Source of the DNA: Duodenibacillus sp964509205
GTDB taxonomy: Bacteria; Pseudomonadota; Gammaproteobacteria; Burkholderiales; Burkholderiaceae_F
Reading direction: 5' to 3'
Assembly: GCA_964509205.1 (NCBI GenBank)
Contig: CAZDVW010000032.1
Location: forward strand, 1 to 14,403
Length of the DNA: 14,403 nt
Position numbers and translations under genes: made by a program. The number at the start of each line of letters is the position of its first letter. The stretch's first letter is position 1. Of this stretch, positions 1 through 6,774 are shown piece by piece. Under the pieces are notes generated by a model. That model had not been told where the DNA came from, searched no databases, and worked only from the letters and a program-made list of their open reading frames with translations.

Positions 1-24
1 ATGGATTAGGGAAAATTTACTCGT

Positions 25-609
25 TTGCTTAGGCCCTTCTGGACTCGTTCAACACAGCGAGATAGTCAGGGATACTGCATACGCAAAAAAGTTGGAGAGA
101 TCGTTAAGCGATATCTTGGAGGAAACCGATTTATTAGAAAAAACGACATTTTGCGCATTATCCATCTGACGGATACGGATGGCGCATTTATTCCTAACAA
201 GGCGGTGCAAGAAGATTTGTTAGAAGCAAAGACTCGCTATAGCACGGAAGCAATTTTTACGCCTCACAAGAAAAGCATCGAAGATAGGAATCTGCAAAAG
301 AAGAGCTGTTTGCGTGAGCTGGTGAAGACGAAGGCTATTATGAACATTCCCTATCAAATCTTTTTTATGTCCTGCAATTTGGAGCACGTTCTTCACAATC
401 AAATGAATTGTTCGCAGGATGAGAAGGAACAATTGGCGTTTCAGTTCGCGAACCGCTATAAGAATGATGCAGAGGGCTTCAGAATGCTGATGGAAAAATC
501 AGATTTTTCTGTTGTGGGCACTTATCAGGACAGTTGGCGTTTGATTGAGCGGGAGACAGAGTCCCTCAAGCGTCATTCCAATCTATGTTTGGCCTGGAAG
601 GAAGAGTAG
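25..609 (+). CDS. Uncharacterised protein, 5' end missing or frameshifted
   Basis: An open frame with protein-like composition ends at the TAG 607-609. I do not recognise a characterised family. A conserved-looking core (DILRIIHLTDTDGAFIP, about residues 41-57) is followed by a Cys/His-containing stretch (FFMSCNLEHVLHNQ) and a basic, tryptophan-containing C-terminus. There is no ATG before the internal one near 340, and only a TTG at 25 could start the frame, with no ribosome binding site. An in-frame TAG lies at 7-9. Meanwhile the neighbouring frame beginning at position 2 is open to about 174 and reads naturally (for example SEIVRDTAYAKKLERSLSDI). This suggests that the true gene starts left of the window and shifts frame somewhere between 60 and 150, either by mutation or by sequencing error. 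The alternative is that two unrelated fragments abut. Function is unknown; it could be accessory or mobile-associated, but nothing nearby proves that. Confidence 0.5.
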   Translation: MLRPFWTRSTQRDSQGYCIRKKVGEIVKRYLGGNRFIRKNDILRIIHLTDTDGAFIPNKAVQEDLLEAKTRYSTEAIFTPHKKSIEDRNLQKKSCLRELVKTKAIMNIPYQIFFMSCNLEHVLHNQMNCSQDEKEQLAFQFANRYKNDAEGFRMLMEKSDFSVVGTYQDSWRLIERETESLKRHSNLCLAWKEE

Positions 610-616
610 GCGTGTT

Positions 617-928
617 ATGCGTAATTTTCCTTTTTTTACGGGATTCTCGTCTTCGGTTAAGTGTCTCACGAAATTTTTTATGTTTTTTTCTAGAAGCGAA
701 CGGTGAGCCCCGTCCAACCTTCGCATCGGTTCCGATGTCGGAATCGTGTTCTGTGTGGATCAGAATGACATCGACCGGACTCAGGAGTACTTCTCCTTTA
801 AAAATCGCTTGTTGAAGACAGCGGCGGATATGAAGAAATCCTATTTCATCCACAGGAAGGAGGCAATAAGGTTACTTTTGCATAAGAACTTCCTAGAGGA
901 AAGCGTTTTATCAATTGTTTGCATTTAG
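617..928 (+). pseudogene. Remnant ORF with internal stop
   Basis: One frame runs from an ATG at 617 to TAG 926-928 and is broken only by a TGA at 704-706. The part after the stop has ordinary amino-acid composition (GSDVGIVFCVDQNDIDRTQE, then a Lys/Arg-rich helix-like stretch with SYFIHRKEAIRLLL) but no start codon of its own with a ribosome binding site. A neighbouring frame across 680-740 also reads plausibly (LEANGEPRP), which hints at an indel. I recognise no family. Its end meets the last codons of the convergent aldo/keto reductase gene. It is best read as a decayed gene fragment next to the uncharacterised ORF on its left. The whole stretch could instead be non-coding. Confidence 0.3.
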
Positions 929-1887
929 AAATATGTTTCATCCACGCTGAGTTGAGCCAATGCGTTGTTAATATCTGTCAATTCCTCGGTGGAGAGTTCT
1001 ATGTGGGTAGCCATCAGGTTTTCCTCGAGACGCAGCAGATTGGTCGTGCCGGGAATGGGAATGATAAAAGGGCGTTGCGCCAACTCCCAAGCCAGAACAA
1101 TTTGTGCTGGGGTCGCCTGTTTGTCTTCAGCAATGCGCCGGACAAGGTCTAGAAGCGCTTGATTGTGCTCCATGACGGCGGGACTAAATCGTCGCATGAA
1201 ACTGCGAAAATCGCCCTTTTCGTAGACACTGTCCCGCGTGAAACGACCGCTTAAAAAACCGTTGCCCAGAGGACTGTAGGCAACAAAGGCGATATTCATC
1301 GTTGCACATTGATCGAACAATCCTTGTTCAGGTTCGCGCCACATCATGGAATACTGGTTTTCCACAGCAGCTAACGGGCAGACGGCGTGAGCACGCATCA
1401 GATAGTCGGTCGGTGCGTTGGAAAGTCCCCAGCCCCCAATTTTTCCTTCTTTCATCAGTGTGCCCATGGTTTGTGCTACGACTTCAGGTTCCACGTCGGG
1501 ATCTACACGATGCTGGTAATAGAGATCAATATGATCCGTTTTGAGCCGTCGAAGGGAATCTTCAACTTGCCGCCGAATGGACTCAGGTCGACTGTCGAGA
1601 AGATTGTGCGGTTTTCCGTCTTCAATTCGCTGACCAACGATGCCGAATTTTGTTGCTAGCACGACTTTTTCACGCATGTTGCAGAATGCGTCTCCCAGCA
1701 GTTCTTCATTCGCAGTGCCGTAAACGACGGCGGTATCAAAGAAGGAGCATCCCAAATCGACGGCGCGATGGAGCAGCCGGATCATCTCGGGCCGCGGTGC
1801 GGGTTTACCGTAGGCGTGATCCATGCCCATGCAGCCAAGCCCGATCTCAGAAACGCAAAGGCCGTTTCCCAACCGACGTTGTTTCAT
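925..1887 (-). CDS. Aldo/keto reductase (first of two in the window)
   Basis: A predicted NADPH-dependent oxidoreductase of the aldo/keto reductase superfamily, which reduces aldehydes or ketones in the cytoplasm. It has 320 residues, normal for the bacterial (alpha/beta)8-barrel form. The catalytic tetrad is visible as Asp51 and Tyr56 (FFDTAVVYG), Lys80 (ATKFG) and His126 (YYQHRVD). The C-terminal cofactor segment IPIPGTTNLLRLEENL is also present. The start at 1887 is chosen over an upstream in-frame one because GAGGTAAC lies a suitable distance before this ATG and the family's N-terminus (KQRRLGNGLCVSEIGLG) begins here. Only 5 bp separate it from the stop of the upstream cupin gene, so the two are surely cotranscribed. 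It is the last gene of the minus-strand cluster. There is no signal peptide. The substrate cannot be read from the sequence. Confidence 0.93.
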   Translation of the reverse strand: MKQRRLGNGLCVSEIGLGCMGMDHAYGKPAPRPEMIRLLHRAVDLGCSFFDTAVVYGTANEELLGDAFCNMREKVVLATKFGIVGQRIEDGKPHNLLDSRPESIRRQVEDSLRRLKTDHIDLYYQHRVDPDVEPEVVAQTMGTLMKEGKIGGWGLSNAPTDYLMRAHAVCPLAAVENQYSMMWREPEQGLFDQCATMNIAFVAYSPLGNGFLSGRFTRDSVYEKGDFRSFMRRFSPAVMEHNQALLDLVRRIAEDKQATPAQIVLAWELAQRPFIIPIPGTTNLLRLEENLMATHIELSTEELTDINNALAQLSVDETYF

Positions 1888-1892
1888 GTCCG

Positions 1893-2387
1893 TTACCTCG
1901 CGTTGTATTGTTCGTCGGTGACGCTTTCCATCCACGTGACGCTGCTACCCTCGAGTTGCTCGCCGATGGCAAGATGCGTCATGGCGACATTGGGAGCCGC
2001 ACCGTGCCAATGCTTGACGTTGGGCGGACACAGCACCACATCTCCCGGGCGGATGACCTGTATTGGCTTTCCCCATTGCTGTGTTAGTCCGAGGCCGGAT
2101 GTGACGATAAGTGTCTGCCCTAACGGATGGGTATGCCACTTCGTACGTGCTCCCGCTTCAAAGGTGACGTAGGCACCGTAAACCCGTTGCGGAGCCTGGG
2201 TTGTGAAAGCCGGATCAACGCGAACGCTCCCCGTGAAGTTTTGCTGCGGCGCTGTCGCCGAGGCGCGGGAACCGACCGCAAGCACGGTCTGGTCCTGAGT
2301 CTGCGCATGAGCCGGTGCCAGAAAGGCAACGCCGGAAATGCTGAGTGATGAGACAATCGCCAGAGTTGTCAGAAGCGTTTTCTTCAT
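1893..2387 (-). CDS. Exported cupin-domain protein, hydroxynitrile-lyase-like metal site
   Basis: A single-domain cupin of 164 residues with a signal peptide (MKKTLLTTLAIVSSLS..., probable cleavage after AHA, residue 28), so it is likely periplasmic. The metal site is visible: His85 and His87 (WHTHPLG), Gln91, and His126 or His128 (KHWHGAAP). This HxHxxxQ pattern plus a distal His matches the small manganese cupins that include the hydroxynitrile lyase of Granulicella tundricola. Related proteins of unknown role often sit beside carboxymuconolactone-decarboxylase-family genes, as here. The start at 2387 is favoured because AGGAAAAC precedes it and the signal peptide must be N-terminal; the frame stays open another 73 codons upstream. 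It lies 5 bp upstream of the aldo/keto reductase gene. The reaction is unknown; calling it a lyase would be over-reading the metal site. Confidence 0.9.
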   Translation of the reverse strand: MKKTLLTTLAIVSSLSISGVAFLAPAHAQTQDQTVLAVGSRASATAPQQNFTGSVRVDPAFTTQAPQRVYGAYVTFEAGARTKWHTHPLGQTLIVTSGLGLTQQWGKPIQVIRPGDVVLCPPNVKHWHGAAPNVAMTHLAIGEQLEGSSVTWMESVTDEQYNAR

Positions 2388-2723
2388 GCTGTTTTCCTGT
2401 TGTGAGTTTTGCCAGTGTGGTTGAAAATGGATTCTGTTCTGCCGTGCGGTGTTTAGCTTTCTTTGAGACAGTTTCTCTTCCTCCTTTTCGATTTTCATTT
2501 CAAGAGCGATGGACGAGAGAAGTCGGGAGTTTGAGTCGCACGGGATTTCATGCAGGGCTGGACAGTGCTGAATAAGGGCAATCAGCTTCTGTCCAATCCC
2601 AGACATTTAACGCCGAACTCCTAAATCTCAGGATTCCATCTTTTCTTCGGAATCTTCATCGAATGCGACAAAGTAAATCCTTGTCGTGCGTCAGGCCGAA
2701 GACGTAAGAAAAAAAGAGGAGAC
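2388..2723. other. 336-bp gap inside the minus-strand cluster
   Basis: This is the longest gap between genes of the cluster. On the minus strand an ATG at 2606, preceded by TTAGGAG, opens a 73-codon frame that continues without a stop into the cupin gene. Its Lys/Glu-rich peptide (for example ALEMKIEKEEEKLSQ) resembles no family I know, and the strong start with signal peptide at 2387 argues against it being part of the cupin. A weak imperfect hairpin (GCGACAAAG ... CTTGTCGTGC, about 2666-2692) and a T-rich run on the minus strand just after the esterase stop (about 2708-2718) are the only other structures. The gap may hold a separate promoter for the cupin and reductase pair. Confidence 0.3.
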
Positions 2724-3818
2724 TTACTTGTTGTTTTTGGATTCGTCATCTCGGATGTCCAGTTTTTCTGAATGAAGCCAATTGGCTAAAACATGTGCGA
2801 CGTCAAGATTGTTTTTCTCGGCAAACGGAAAGTGAGAATTGCCTTTAATCCCGACGTCAGGCAGTTTGACGACTTTGGCATGACCTCCGTGCCGATTGAT
2901 GGTCTTCGTCCACCGATTGGCCATTTCAACGGCGGCACGCCAGTAATCGGCATGCGGATTGTCCGATTTTGTTGTCGGAATGAAGTCCCCGTAATACAGA
3001 ATGATTGGAAATTGAGTCAATTTCTTGAACTCGGCAATCGGAACGGCATTGGCGGTCAAAGGACCGAAAAAACTGTTGTTCGTGATCGGACTCGGTACCT
3101 CTCCTTCTGGAAAGGGAAAGCCGCTTCCCGGTTCGTAGGCAACGATCGCCCGGACATTGCTGCTTTGCATGCCGACGAGCCAACCGATGCCGCAGCCCTG
3201 AGAGTGCGTGATAAGAACACTGGGTCCCGTTTTTGACAGGACGGCAGTCAGAGCTTTGGCATTAACGTCGGCATCGTAAGGAGCCGTGTTTGGCGTCATC
3301 TGACGGAAGAATTGATTAAGCGAGTCCGCATCCTGCGGAAATTGACTGTTGGCGTTGAAATTCGGCCACAGCCCCATGCGAAATTGTCCGAACCAGAACT
3401 CTTCGTCTGGAGCCGCCTTAATGCTTCCGTCAACCGCAGCCCTGCCGGCACTGCCTCGACGCGGCTGATCGACGGTATAAACCGAGAAATTGTGTCGCAA
3501 AAACAGCGTGCGAAATCCCTCTCGTCCGTCCGGCGTCGTATCCCATGTTTTGGAGAACTGTCCGGCGCCGTGCAGGAAAACTAACGGATACTTTCGGGCA
3601 TGAACGGGAATTTGGTAATTCACGAAGGCATGATCTGCATGCAGTGTTTGTCCGTCTGAATTGGGGTGGTACGGATCATAAGTTGTTTTGGCGGCAATCA
3701 CCGTTCCGCCGGCCGCAAAGCTTCCCTGTTCTGCAAGAGTGATCGGTTCGGCAAGCGCGGTTTGTGCAAAACTCAAAAGCACGACCGTATAAAGCGGAAA
3801 AAGAGCTTGTTTCAGCAT
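2724..3818 (-). CDS. Exported alpha/beta hydrolase, esterase-like, possible Ser-Glu-His triad
   Basis: A secreted serine hydrolase of 364 residues. The signal peptide ends in TALA (about residue 23). The alpha/beta-hydrolase fold is supported by the oxyanion-type HGAGQFS near residue 83 and the nucleophile elbow THSQGCG with Ser206. The acid is probably Glu229 (VAYEPG) rather than the usual Asp, and the base is His329 (GNSHFPF). A Glu acid after this strand is a feature of the bacterial esterase-713 group, which this protein resembles in length and motif spacing. The start at 3818 (ATG) is chosen because AAAGGAGC lies upstream; the codon just before it is GTG. It follows the DkgA-like reductase gene by 18 bp on the same strand, so it belongs to the same operon. 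The physiological ester substrate is unknown. Confidence 0.9.
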   Translation of the reverse strand: MLKQALFPLYTVVLLSFAQTALAEPITLAEQGSFAAGGTVIAAKTTYDPYHPNSDGQTLHADHAFVNYQIPVHARKYPLVFLHGAGQFSKTWDTTPDGREGFRTLFLRHNFSVYTVDQPRRGSAGRAAVDGSIKAAPDEEFWFGQFRMGLWPNFNANSQFPQDADSLNQFFRQMTPNTAPYDADVNAKALTAVLSKTGPSVLITHSQGCGIGWLVGMQSSNVRAIVAYEPGSGFPFPEGEVPSPITNNSFFGPLTANAVPIAEFKKLTQFPIILYYGDFIPTTKSDNPHADYWRAAVEMANRWTKTINRHGGHAKVVKLPDVGIKGNSHFPFAEKNNLDVAHVLANWLHSEKLDIRDDESKNNK

Positions 3819-3836
3819 CACGAAGGGCTCCTTTAA

Positions 3837-4688
3837 TCAATGCTCAATATGGCGTCCGATGAACCAACGAATCATGGCCGGATCTTGATGAGAGAAAAAT
3901 TGACTTTTCCCGGTGTCAAGGCTGGCAATGGAAGCCATATCGTCGTTATCGAGCGTAAAGGCAAGCGCTTTGAGGTTTTCGTGCATTCGCTCAGGATGCG
4001 TGGTTTTCGAAATAACCGGACAGCCGAGTTGCGTAACCCAGCGTAAGACGACTTGCCCGACGCTCGCATCGTGCTTTTTCGCAATGGAAGAAAGAATCGG
4101 GTTGGTAAACAGACCGTTTTTTCCTTCGGCAAAGGGCGCCCAAGCTTCAACAGCAACCCCGAGGTCGCGATTGATCGGAAGGGCAGCCTTTTGCTGACAA
4201 AAGGGGTTGATTTCAATCTGATTGATCATCGGGCGAATCCGCTGATGGAGCGCAAAGTCCGTCAGACGGTCAGACGAGAAATTGCTGACGCCGATTGAGC
4301 GCAGAATGCCTGCCTCATAGAATCTTTCCATCGTGCGCCAGGCGCCGTACACGTCGCCTACGGGCTGGTGTATGAGAAAGACATCGAGATAATCCAGTCC
4401 GAGCAGTTCAAGAGAACGCGCAATCGCGTGTTCGGCTCGCTTCTCATCGGCATCTTCTACCCACAATTTGCTTGTGATAAAGAGCTCGTCTCGCGCAATG
4501 CCGGATTCGGCAATTGCCTCTCCCACAGCCTTTTCGTTGCCGTAGGAGGCTGCTGTGTCAATCGAGCGATACCCGGCTTCAAGTGCGTTTAATACAGCCC
4601 TTTTGCAGTCGGTCGGGGTGTTGATTTGATAGACGCCGAAGCCGAGGATCGGCATTTGAATTTTGTTGGCCAGTTCAATGGTTTGCAT
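3837..4688 (-). CDS. Aldo/keto reductase, DkgA-like (2,5-diketo-gluconate reductase type)
   Basis: A cytoplasmic NADPH-dependent reductase of 283 residues, typical of the short bacterial AKR5-type enzymes (E. coli DkgA/DkgB) that reduce 2-keto acids, methylglyoxal and other reactive carbonyls. The tetrad is Asp44 and Tyr49 (SIDTAASYGNE), Lys74 (ITSKLW) and His107 (LIHQP). The family signature GVSNFSSDRL and the C-terminal cofactor segment PVISKTTHPERMHENL are present. The start ATG at 4688 has a modest ribosome binding site (TGAGAAAA). A large hairpin lies just upstream, between this gene and the dienelactone-hydrolase-like gene. The presence of such a reductase next to an AraC_N-type regulator parallels the E. 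coli yqhC-yqhD-dkgA locus, where the regulator responds to aldehydes. The exact substrate is not determinable from sequence. Confidence 0.93.
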   Translation of the reverse strand: MQTIELANKIQMPILGFGVYQINTPTDCKRAVLNALEAGYRSIDTAASYGNEKAVGEAIAESGIARDELFITSKLWVEDADEKRAEHAIARSLELLGLDYLDVFLIHQPVGDVYGAWRTMERFYEAGILRSIGVSNFSSDRLTDFALHQRIRPMINQIEINPFCQQKAALPINRDLGVAVEAWAPFAEGKNGLFTNPILSSIAKKHDASVGQVVLRWVTQLGCPVISKTTHPERMHENLKALAFTLDNDDMASIASLDTGKSQFFSHQDPAMIRWFIGRHIEH

Positions 4689-4708
4689 CGTTTTTTCTCA
4701 GTGACTCG

Positions 4709-4790
4709 ATTCCGTTTTTCTGTTTGTCTTAACCGACAGTTGCCCGAAGACTTTTCGGGCAACTGTCGGCTGTTAAGGCGAAAACGGAAT
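4709..4790 (-). promoter_or_regulatory. Large intercistronic hairpin (attenuator, terminator or RNA-stability element)
   Basis: A perfect 16-bp inverted repeat occupies 4733-4748 (CCGACAGTTGCCCGAA) and 4754-4769 with a 5-base loop. It is flanked by partly matching CTTAAC segments and by an outer 10-bp perfect repeat, ATTCCGTTTT (4709-4718) with AAAACGGAAT (4781-4790). It sits between the stop of the hydrolase gene (4800) and the start of the DkgA-like reductase (4688). There is no clean U-tract on either strand, so it is not a classical terminator. Partial termination or stabilisation of the upstream mRNA is more likely. Confidence 0.75.
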
Positions 4791-4799
4791 TAAACGCCG

Positions 4800-5873
4800 T
4801 TACTTTGCCGCTGCTTTGTTCTTCAGCGTGCGGCCAAAAAATGCCGTGAGTTTTTGGACTTCCTGATTCACGTATTTCGGCACAAAATAAGTCTGAATGT
4901 GCGTGGCTCCGGGAATCTTGAATAACTCTTTGTCGTTTGTTCCGACGGCCCGATCAAAGGCTTCCTCGGAAAGATAAAGGGAGTCTGCTTTCTCCCCGGC
5001 AATCATCAGGAGGGGAACATTAATGAGTTCAATCTGATCACGGGCATCCCAGGTCATCAGATCCAGAAGACTCTCGGTTGTATAGGAAAAAGTTGAATTG
5101 GGATGGCGATGGGTTTTCCCGTAGTACTGCATGCCTTCTCGATAAAGATCCGTTGGGATTTTCTGAATAGCTTCCTCTGTAATCGCATCAAAATCAACGT
5201 TGCCGGACATCGGGATCTTTCCTGTGCGCATGCGTTCATTGCGGGCTTCAGAGGCCTGCGCCAGACGTTGTTGGATCGAGTCGAGTCCCGATCGCATATA
5301 GCCGTCGCGACGGACTTCGCCGCTGTTAAACATCGAAAGCGTTGCAACGGATTGAATGCGCTTGTCGGATTTGGCGGCATTTAATGTGTAGCCGCCGCCT
5401 CCGCAAATGCCGAGAGCCCCGATGCGGGCAGGATCAACGCCTTTGAATGCGGAAATAAAGTCAATCATGCCGTGGATGTCTTCAGTGCGAAATTGCGGTT
5501 TGTCTGTGTGTCGGGGTTCGCCGCCGCTTGCTCCTTGGAAGGCCGCGTCAGCCGCAATTGTGACGTAACCGGCTTCGGCTAACTTCTGAGCAAAAAGACC
5601 GGCGACTTGTTCTTTAACGCCGCCGTTCGGATGGGCGACGACAATTGCCGGATAGCGTTTTGATTCTTGGAATCCGGCCGGCGTATAAACGTTGGCTGCG
5701 ATTCGAATGCCGTTTAGATCGTAAGAGACTGAACGGATGTTGACGGCATTGGCTTGATTTGCCGTAATGGCGCCCTGATAGACAAGACCGAAGGGGTTAA
5801 CAGGAGCGGCTGAAGCGGTCATCGCGAGCGTGCCGATGGCGCAGGCTGCGGTAGTAATGGCAATGGTTTTCAT
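4800..5873 (-). CDS. Exported dienelactone-hydrolase-like alpha/beta hydrolase with Cys nucleophile
   Basis: An alpha/beta hydrolase of 357 residues with a signal peptide (MKTIAITTAACAIG..., cleavage probably after TASA, residue 22), hence likely periplasmic. The nucleophile elbow reads GICGGGG with Cys157 in place of Ser, as in dienelactone hydrolase and the YcjY-like group. The likely acid is Asp297 (GEKADSLY) and the base His325 (GATHIQTYF). A lid-like insertion (about residues 185-270) is typical of the longer YcjY-type members. The start ATG at 5873 has GGGAG upstream. It follows the carboxymuconolactone-decarboxylase-family gene by 23 bp, and that family often partners dienelactone hydrolases in aromatic catabolism. 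Here both are exported and no ring-cleavage enzyme is visible, so a beta-ketoadipate role is not supported. The substrate is unknown. Confidence 0.9.
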   Translation of the reverse strand: MKTIAITTAACAIGTLAMTASAAPVNPFGLVYQGAITANQANAVNIRSVSYDLNGIRIAANVYTPAGFQESKRYPAIVVAHPNGGVKEQVAGLFAQKLAEAGYVTIAADAAFQGASGGEPRHTDKPQFRTEDIHGMIDFISAFKGVDPARIGALGICGGGGYTLNAAKSDKRIQSVATLSMFNSGEVRRDGYMRSGLDSIQQRLAQASEARNERMRTGKIPMSGNVDFDAITEEAIQKIPTDLYREGMQYYGKTHRHPNSTFSYTTESLLDLMTWDARDQIELINVPLLMIAGEKADSLYLSEEAFDRAVGTNDKELFKIPGATHIQTYFVPKYVNQEVQKLTAFFGRTLKNKAAAK

Positions 5874-5896
5874 GGTTAAATCTCCCGTAAAAAAGA

Positions 5897-6598
5897 CTAT
5901 TTCGTGCGTTCGGAAAGAACGGTTTGAAGGGTTGTTTCAGCAAGCTGACCTGCTGTTTTGTTTGTTGTGTTTTTTAGGACAGCAACAAAAGATTGCAGAT
6001 CCGAGGGAGTCAGTCCGACATTGAGGCAAGCATTCAGATGCGATCTGAGCTGACGCGGAGCGGGTAAAGAGGCCAGAGCAGAGACGGTGACGATTTCTCG
6101 AGTTTTATGATCGAGAATCCCGGAAGAAAAAATGTCGCCAAAAAGATGCTCTTTGAGATAGGTGTCAATTTCCGGAGCGAAGTCGTAAACGGGGCCGGAG
6201 GCAGGGCGCCCGATCAATTGCGTCTGTGTGGCCGTTCCAATGGCACGAACTTTGGAAGGATCGGGACGCGGATTGGCTTTGGGTCCTTCGGGATCGCGGA
6301 TTCCGGATGCTTTGCGCTGATTGAGTAAGTCAACGAGTTCCGTCAGGGCCGTCAAACTGCGCGGAAAACCCGTGTAGGCGTAAAGCTGAACAAGGGCATC
6401 GCGGGCTTCGCTGACGGTAAGACCGTTGTCAAGGCCGTTTTTGAGAGCCGTCCGAAGCGATTCGGTATCTCCGTTGGCGGTAAAGGCAGAGATTGGAATC
6501 AAGGCTTTTTGGCGTTGCGTAAGCTCGGCTGAAGCCGGCTGCACCGCCAGCAAAAGAGCCATTAGTCCGGCGGATAAACAGAGTTTTGAACGAAACAT
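5897..6598 (-). CDS. Exported carboxymuconolactone decarboxylase family protein
   Basis: A 233-residue protein with a signal peptide (cleavage likely after PASA, residue 24) followed by two carboxymuconolactone-decarboxylase-like helical repeats. The first covers about residues 28-95 (ALIPISAFTANGD ... ALVQLYAYTGFPRSLTAL). The second covers about 140-225 (TREIVTVSALASL ... HLNACLNVGLTPSDLQ). No AhpD-type CxxC redox pair is present; the second repeat has a single Cys191. Such two-repeat exported members are usually annotated only by family, and many are encoded with cupins and aldo/keto reductases, as here. The start ATG at 6598 has a CGGAGAT ribosome binding site, which can be sequestered by an upstream complementary segment. 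It is the first enzyme gene after the AraC-family regulator, 176 bp downstream of it. The reaction is unknown. Confidence 0.88.
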   Translation of the reverse strand: MFRSKLCLSAGLMALLLAVQPASAELTQRQKALIPISAFTANGDTESLRTALKNGLDNGLTVSEARDALVQLYAYTGFPRSLTALTELVDLLNQRKASGIRDPEGPKANPRPDPSKVRAIGTATQTQLIGRPASGPVYDFAPEIDTYLKEHLFGDIFSSGILDHKTREIVTVSALASLPAPRQLRSHLNACLNVGLTPSDLQSFVAVLKNTTNKTAGQLAETTLQTVLSERTK

Positions 6599-6601
6599 AA
6601 A

Positions 6602-6648
6602 AATCTCCGAAAGTCAGACCCAGTCATTGGGTTGAAAGAACGGAGATC
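6602..6648 (-). promoter_or_regulatory. Leader stem-loop that can hide the ribosome binding site
   Basis: On the minus-strand transcript, AUCUCCG (6647-6641) is exactly complementary to CGGAGAU (6609-6603), the ribosome binding site of the gene starting at 6598. Between them, ACCCA (6632-6628) pairs with UGGGU (6622-6618) around a 5-base loop, and UCA/UGA extends this inner stem past a single bulged base. The result is two stems separated by a pyrimidine-rich internal loop, with the Shine-Dalgarno in the outer stem. This is seen directly as sequence complementarity; a control role is inference. Confidence 0.5.
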
Positions 6649-6650
6649 AT
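6624..6650 (-). CDS. Possible 8-codon leader peptide overlapping the stem-loop
   Basis: An ATG at 6650 opens MISVLSTQ followed by TGA. Its first codons form the 5' arm that pairs with the downstream ribosome binding site, so ribosomes on it could open the hairpin. A strong AGGAGG lies 16-17 bases upstream, which is too far for a good start, so translation is doubtful. The AGGAGG itself lies in a small AGGCA/TGCCT hairpin. This is offered as a possibility only. Confidence 0.15.
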   Translation of the reverse strand: MISVLSTQ

Positions 6651-6693
6651 GTTAGGCGTGAAGGCACCTCCTGCCTATGTCGGAAAATTGTCT

Positions 6694-6707
6694 AATTGTG
6701 CACAATT
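6694..6707. promoter_or_regulatory. 14-bp perfect palindrome, candidate operator
   Basis: AATTGTGCACAATT is a perfect palindrome in the gap between araC (ends 6775) and the first enzyme gene (starts 6598). It is 96 bp upstream of that start, a suitable place for an operator or activator site. AraC proteins usually bind direct repeats, so a different dimeric regulator is equally possible. No convincing -35/-10 pair is visible next to it. Confidence 0.4.
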
Positions 6708-6774
6708 CTCTATTGGAGCAGAGAAAAGGGAGAATAGTTCTGGGCAAACCTGCTGAAAACTCTTTCGTGAGGTG

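Noticed and set aside
1888..1935. Sixteen-codon upstream extension of the first aldo/keto reductase
   Set aside because: It overlaps the cupin gene's end, lacks a ribosome binding site, and lies outside the family N-terminus; GAGGTAAC supports 1887.
2388..2606. Extended N-terminus of the cupin from an ATG at 2606
   Set aside because: It would place a clear signal peptide 73 residues inside the protein, and the ATG at 2387 has its own good ribosome binding site.
4800..6598. Beta-ketoadipate pathway assignment (pcaC/pcaD or clcD-like)
   Set aside because: Both proteins have signal peptides and no ring-cleavage, cycloisomerase or transferase genes are nearby, so the family names should not be read as this pathway.
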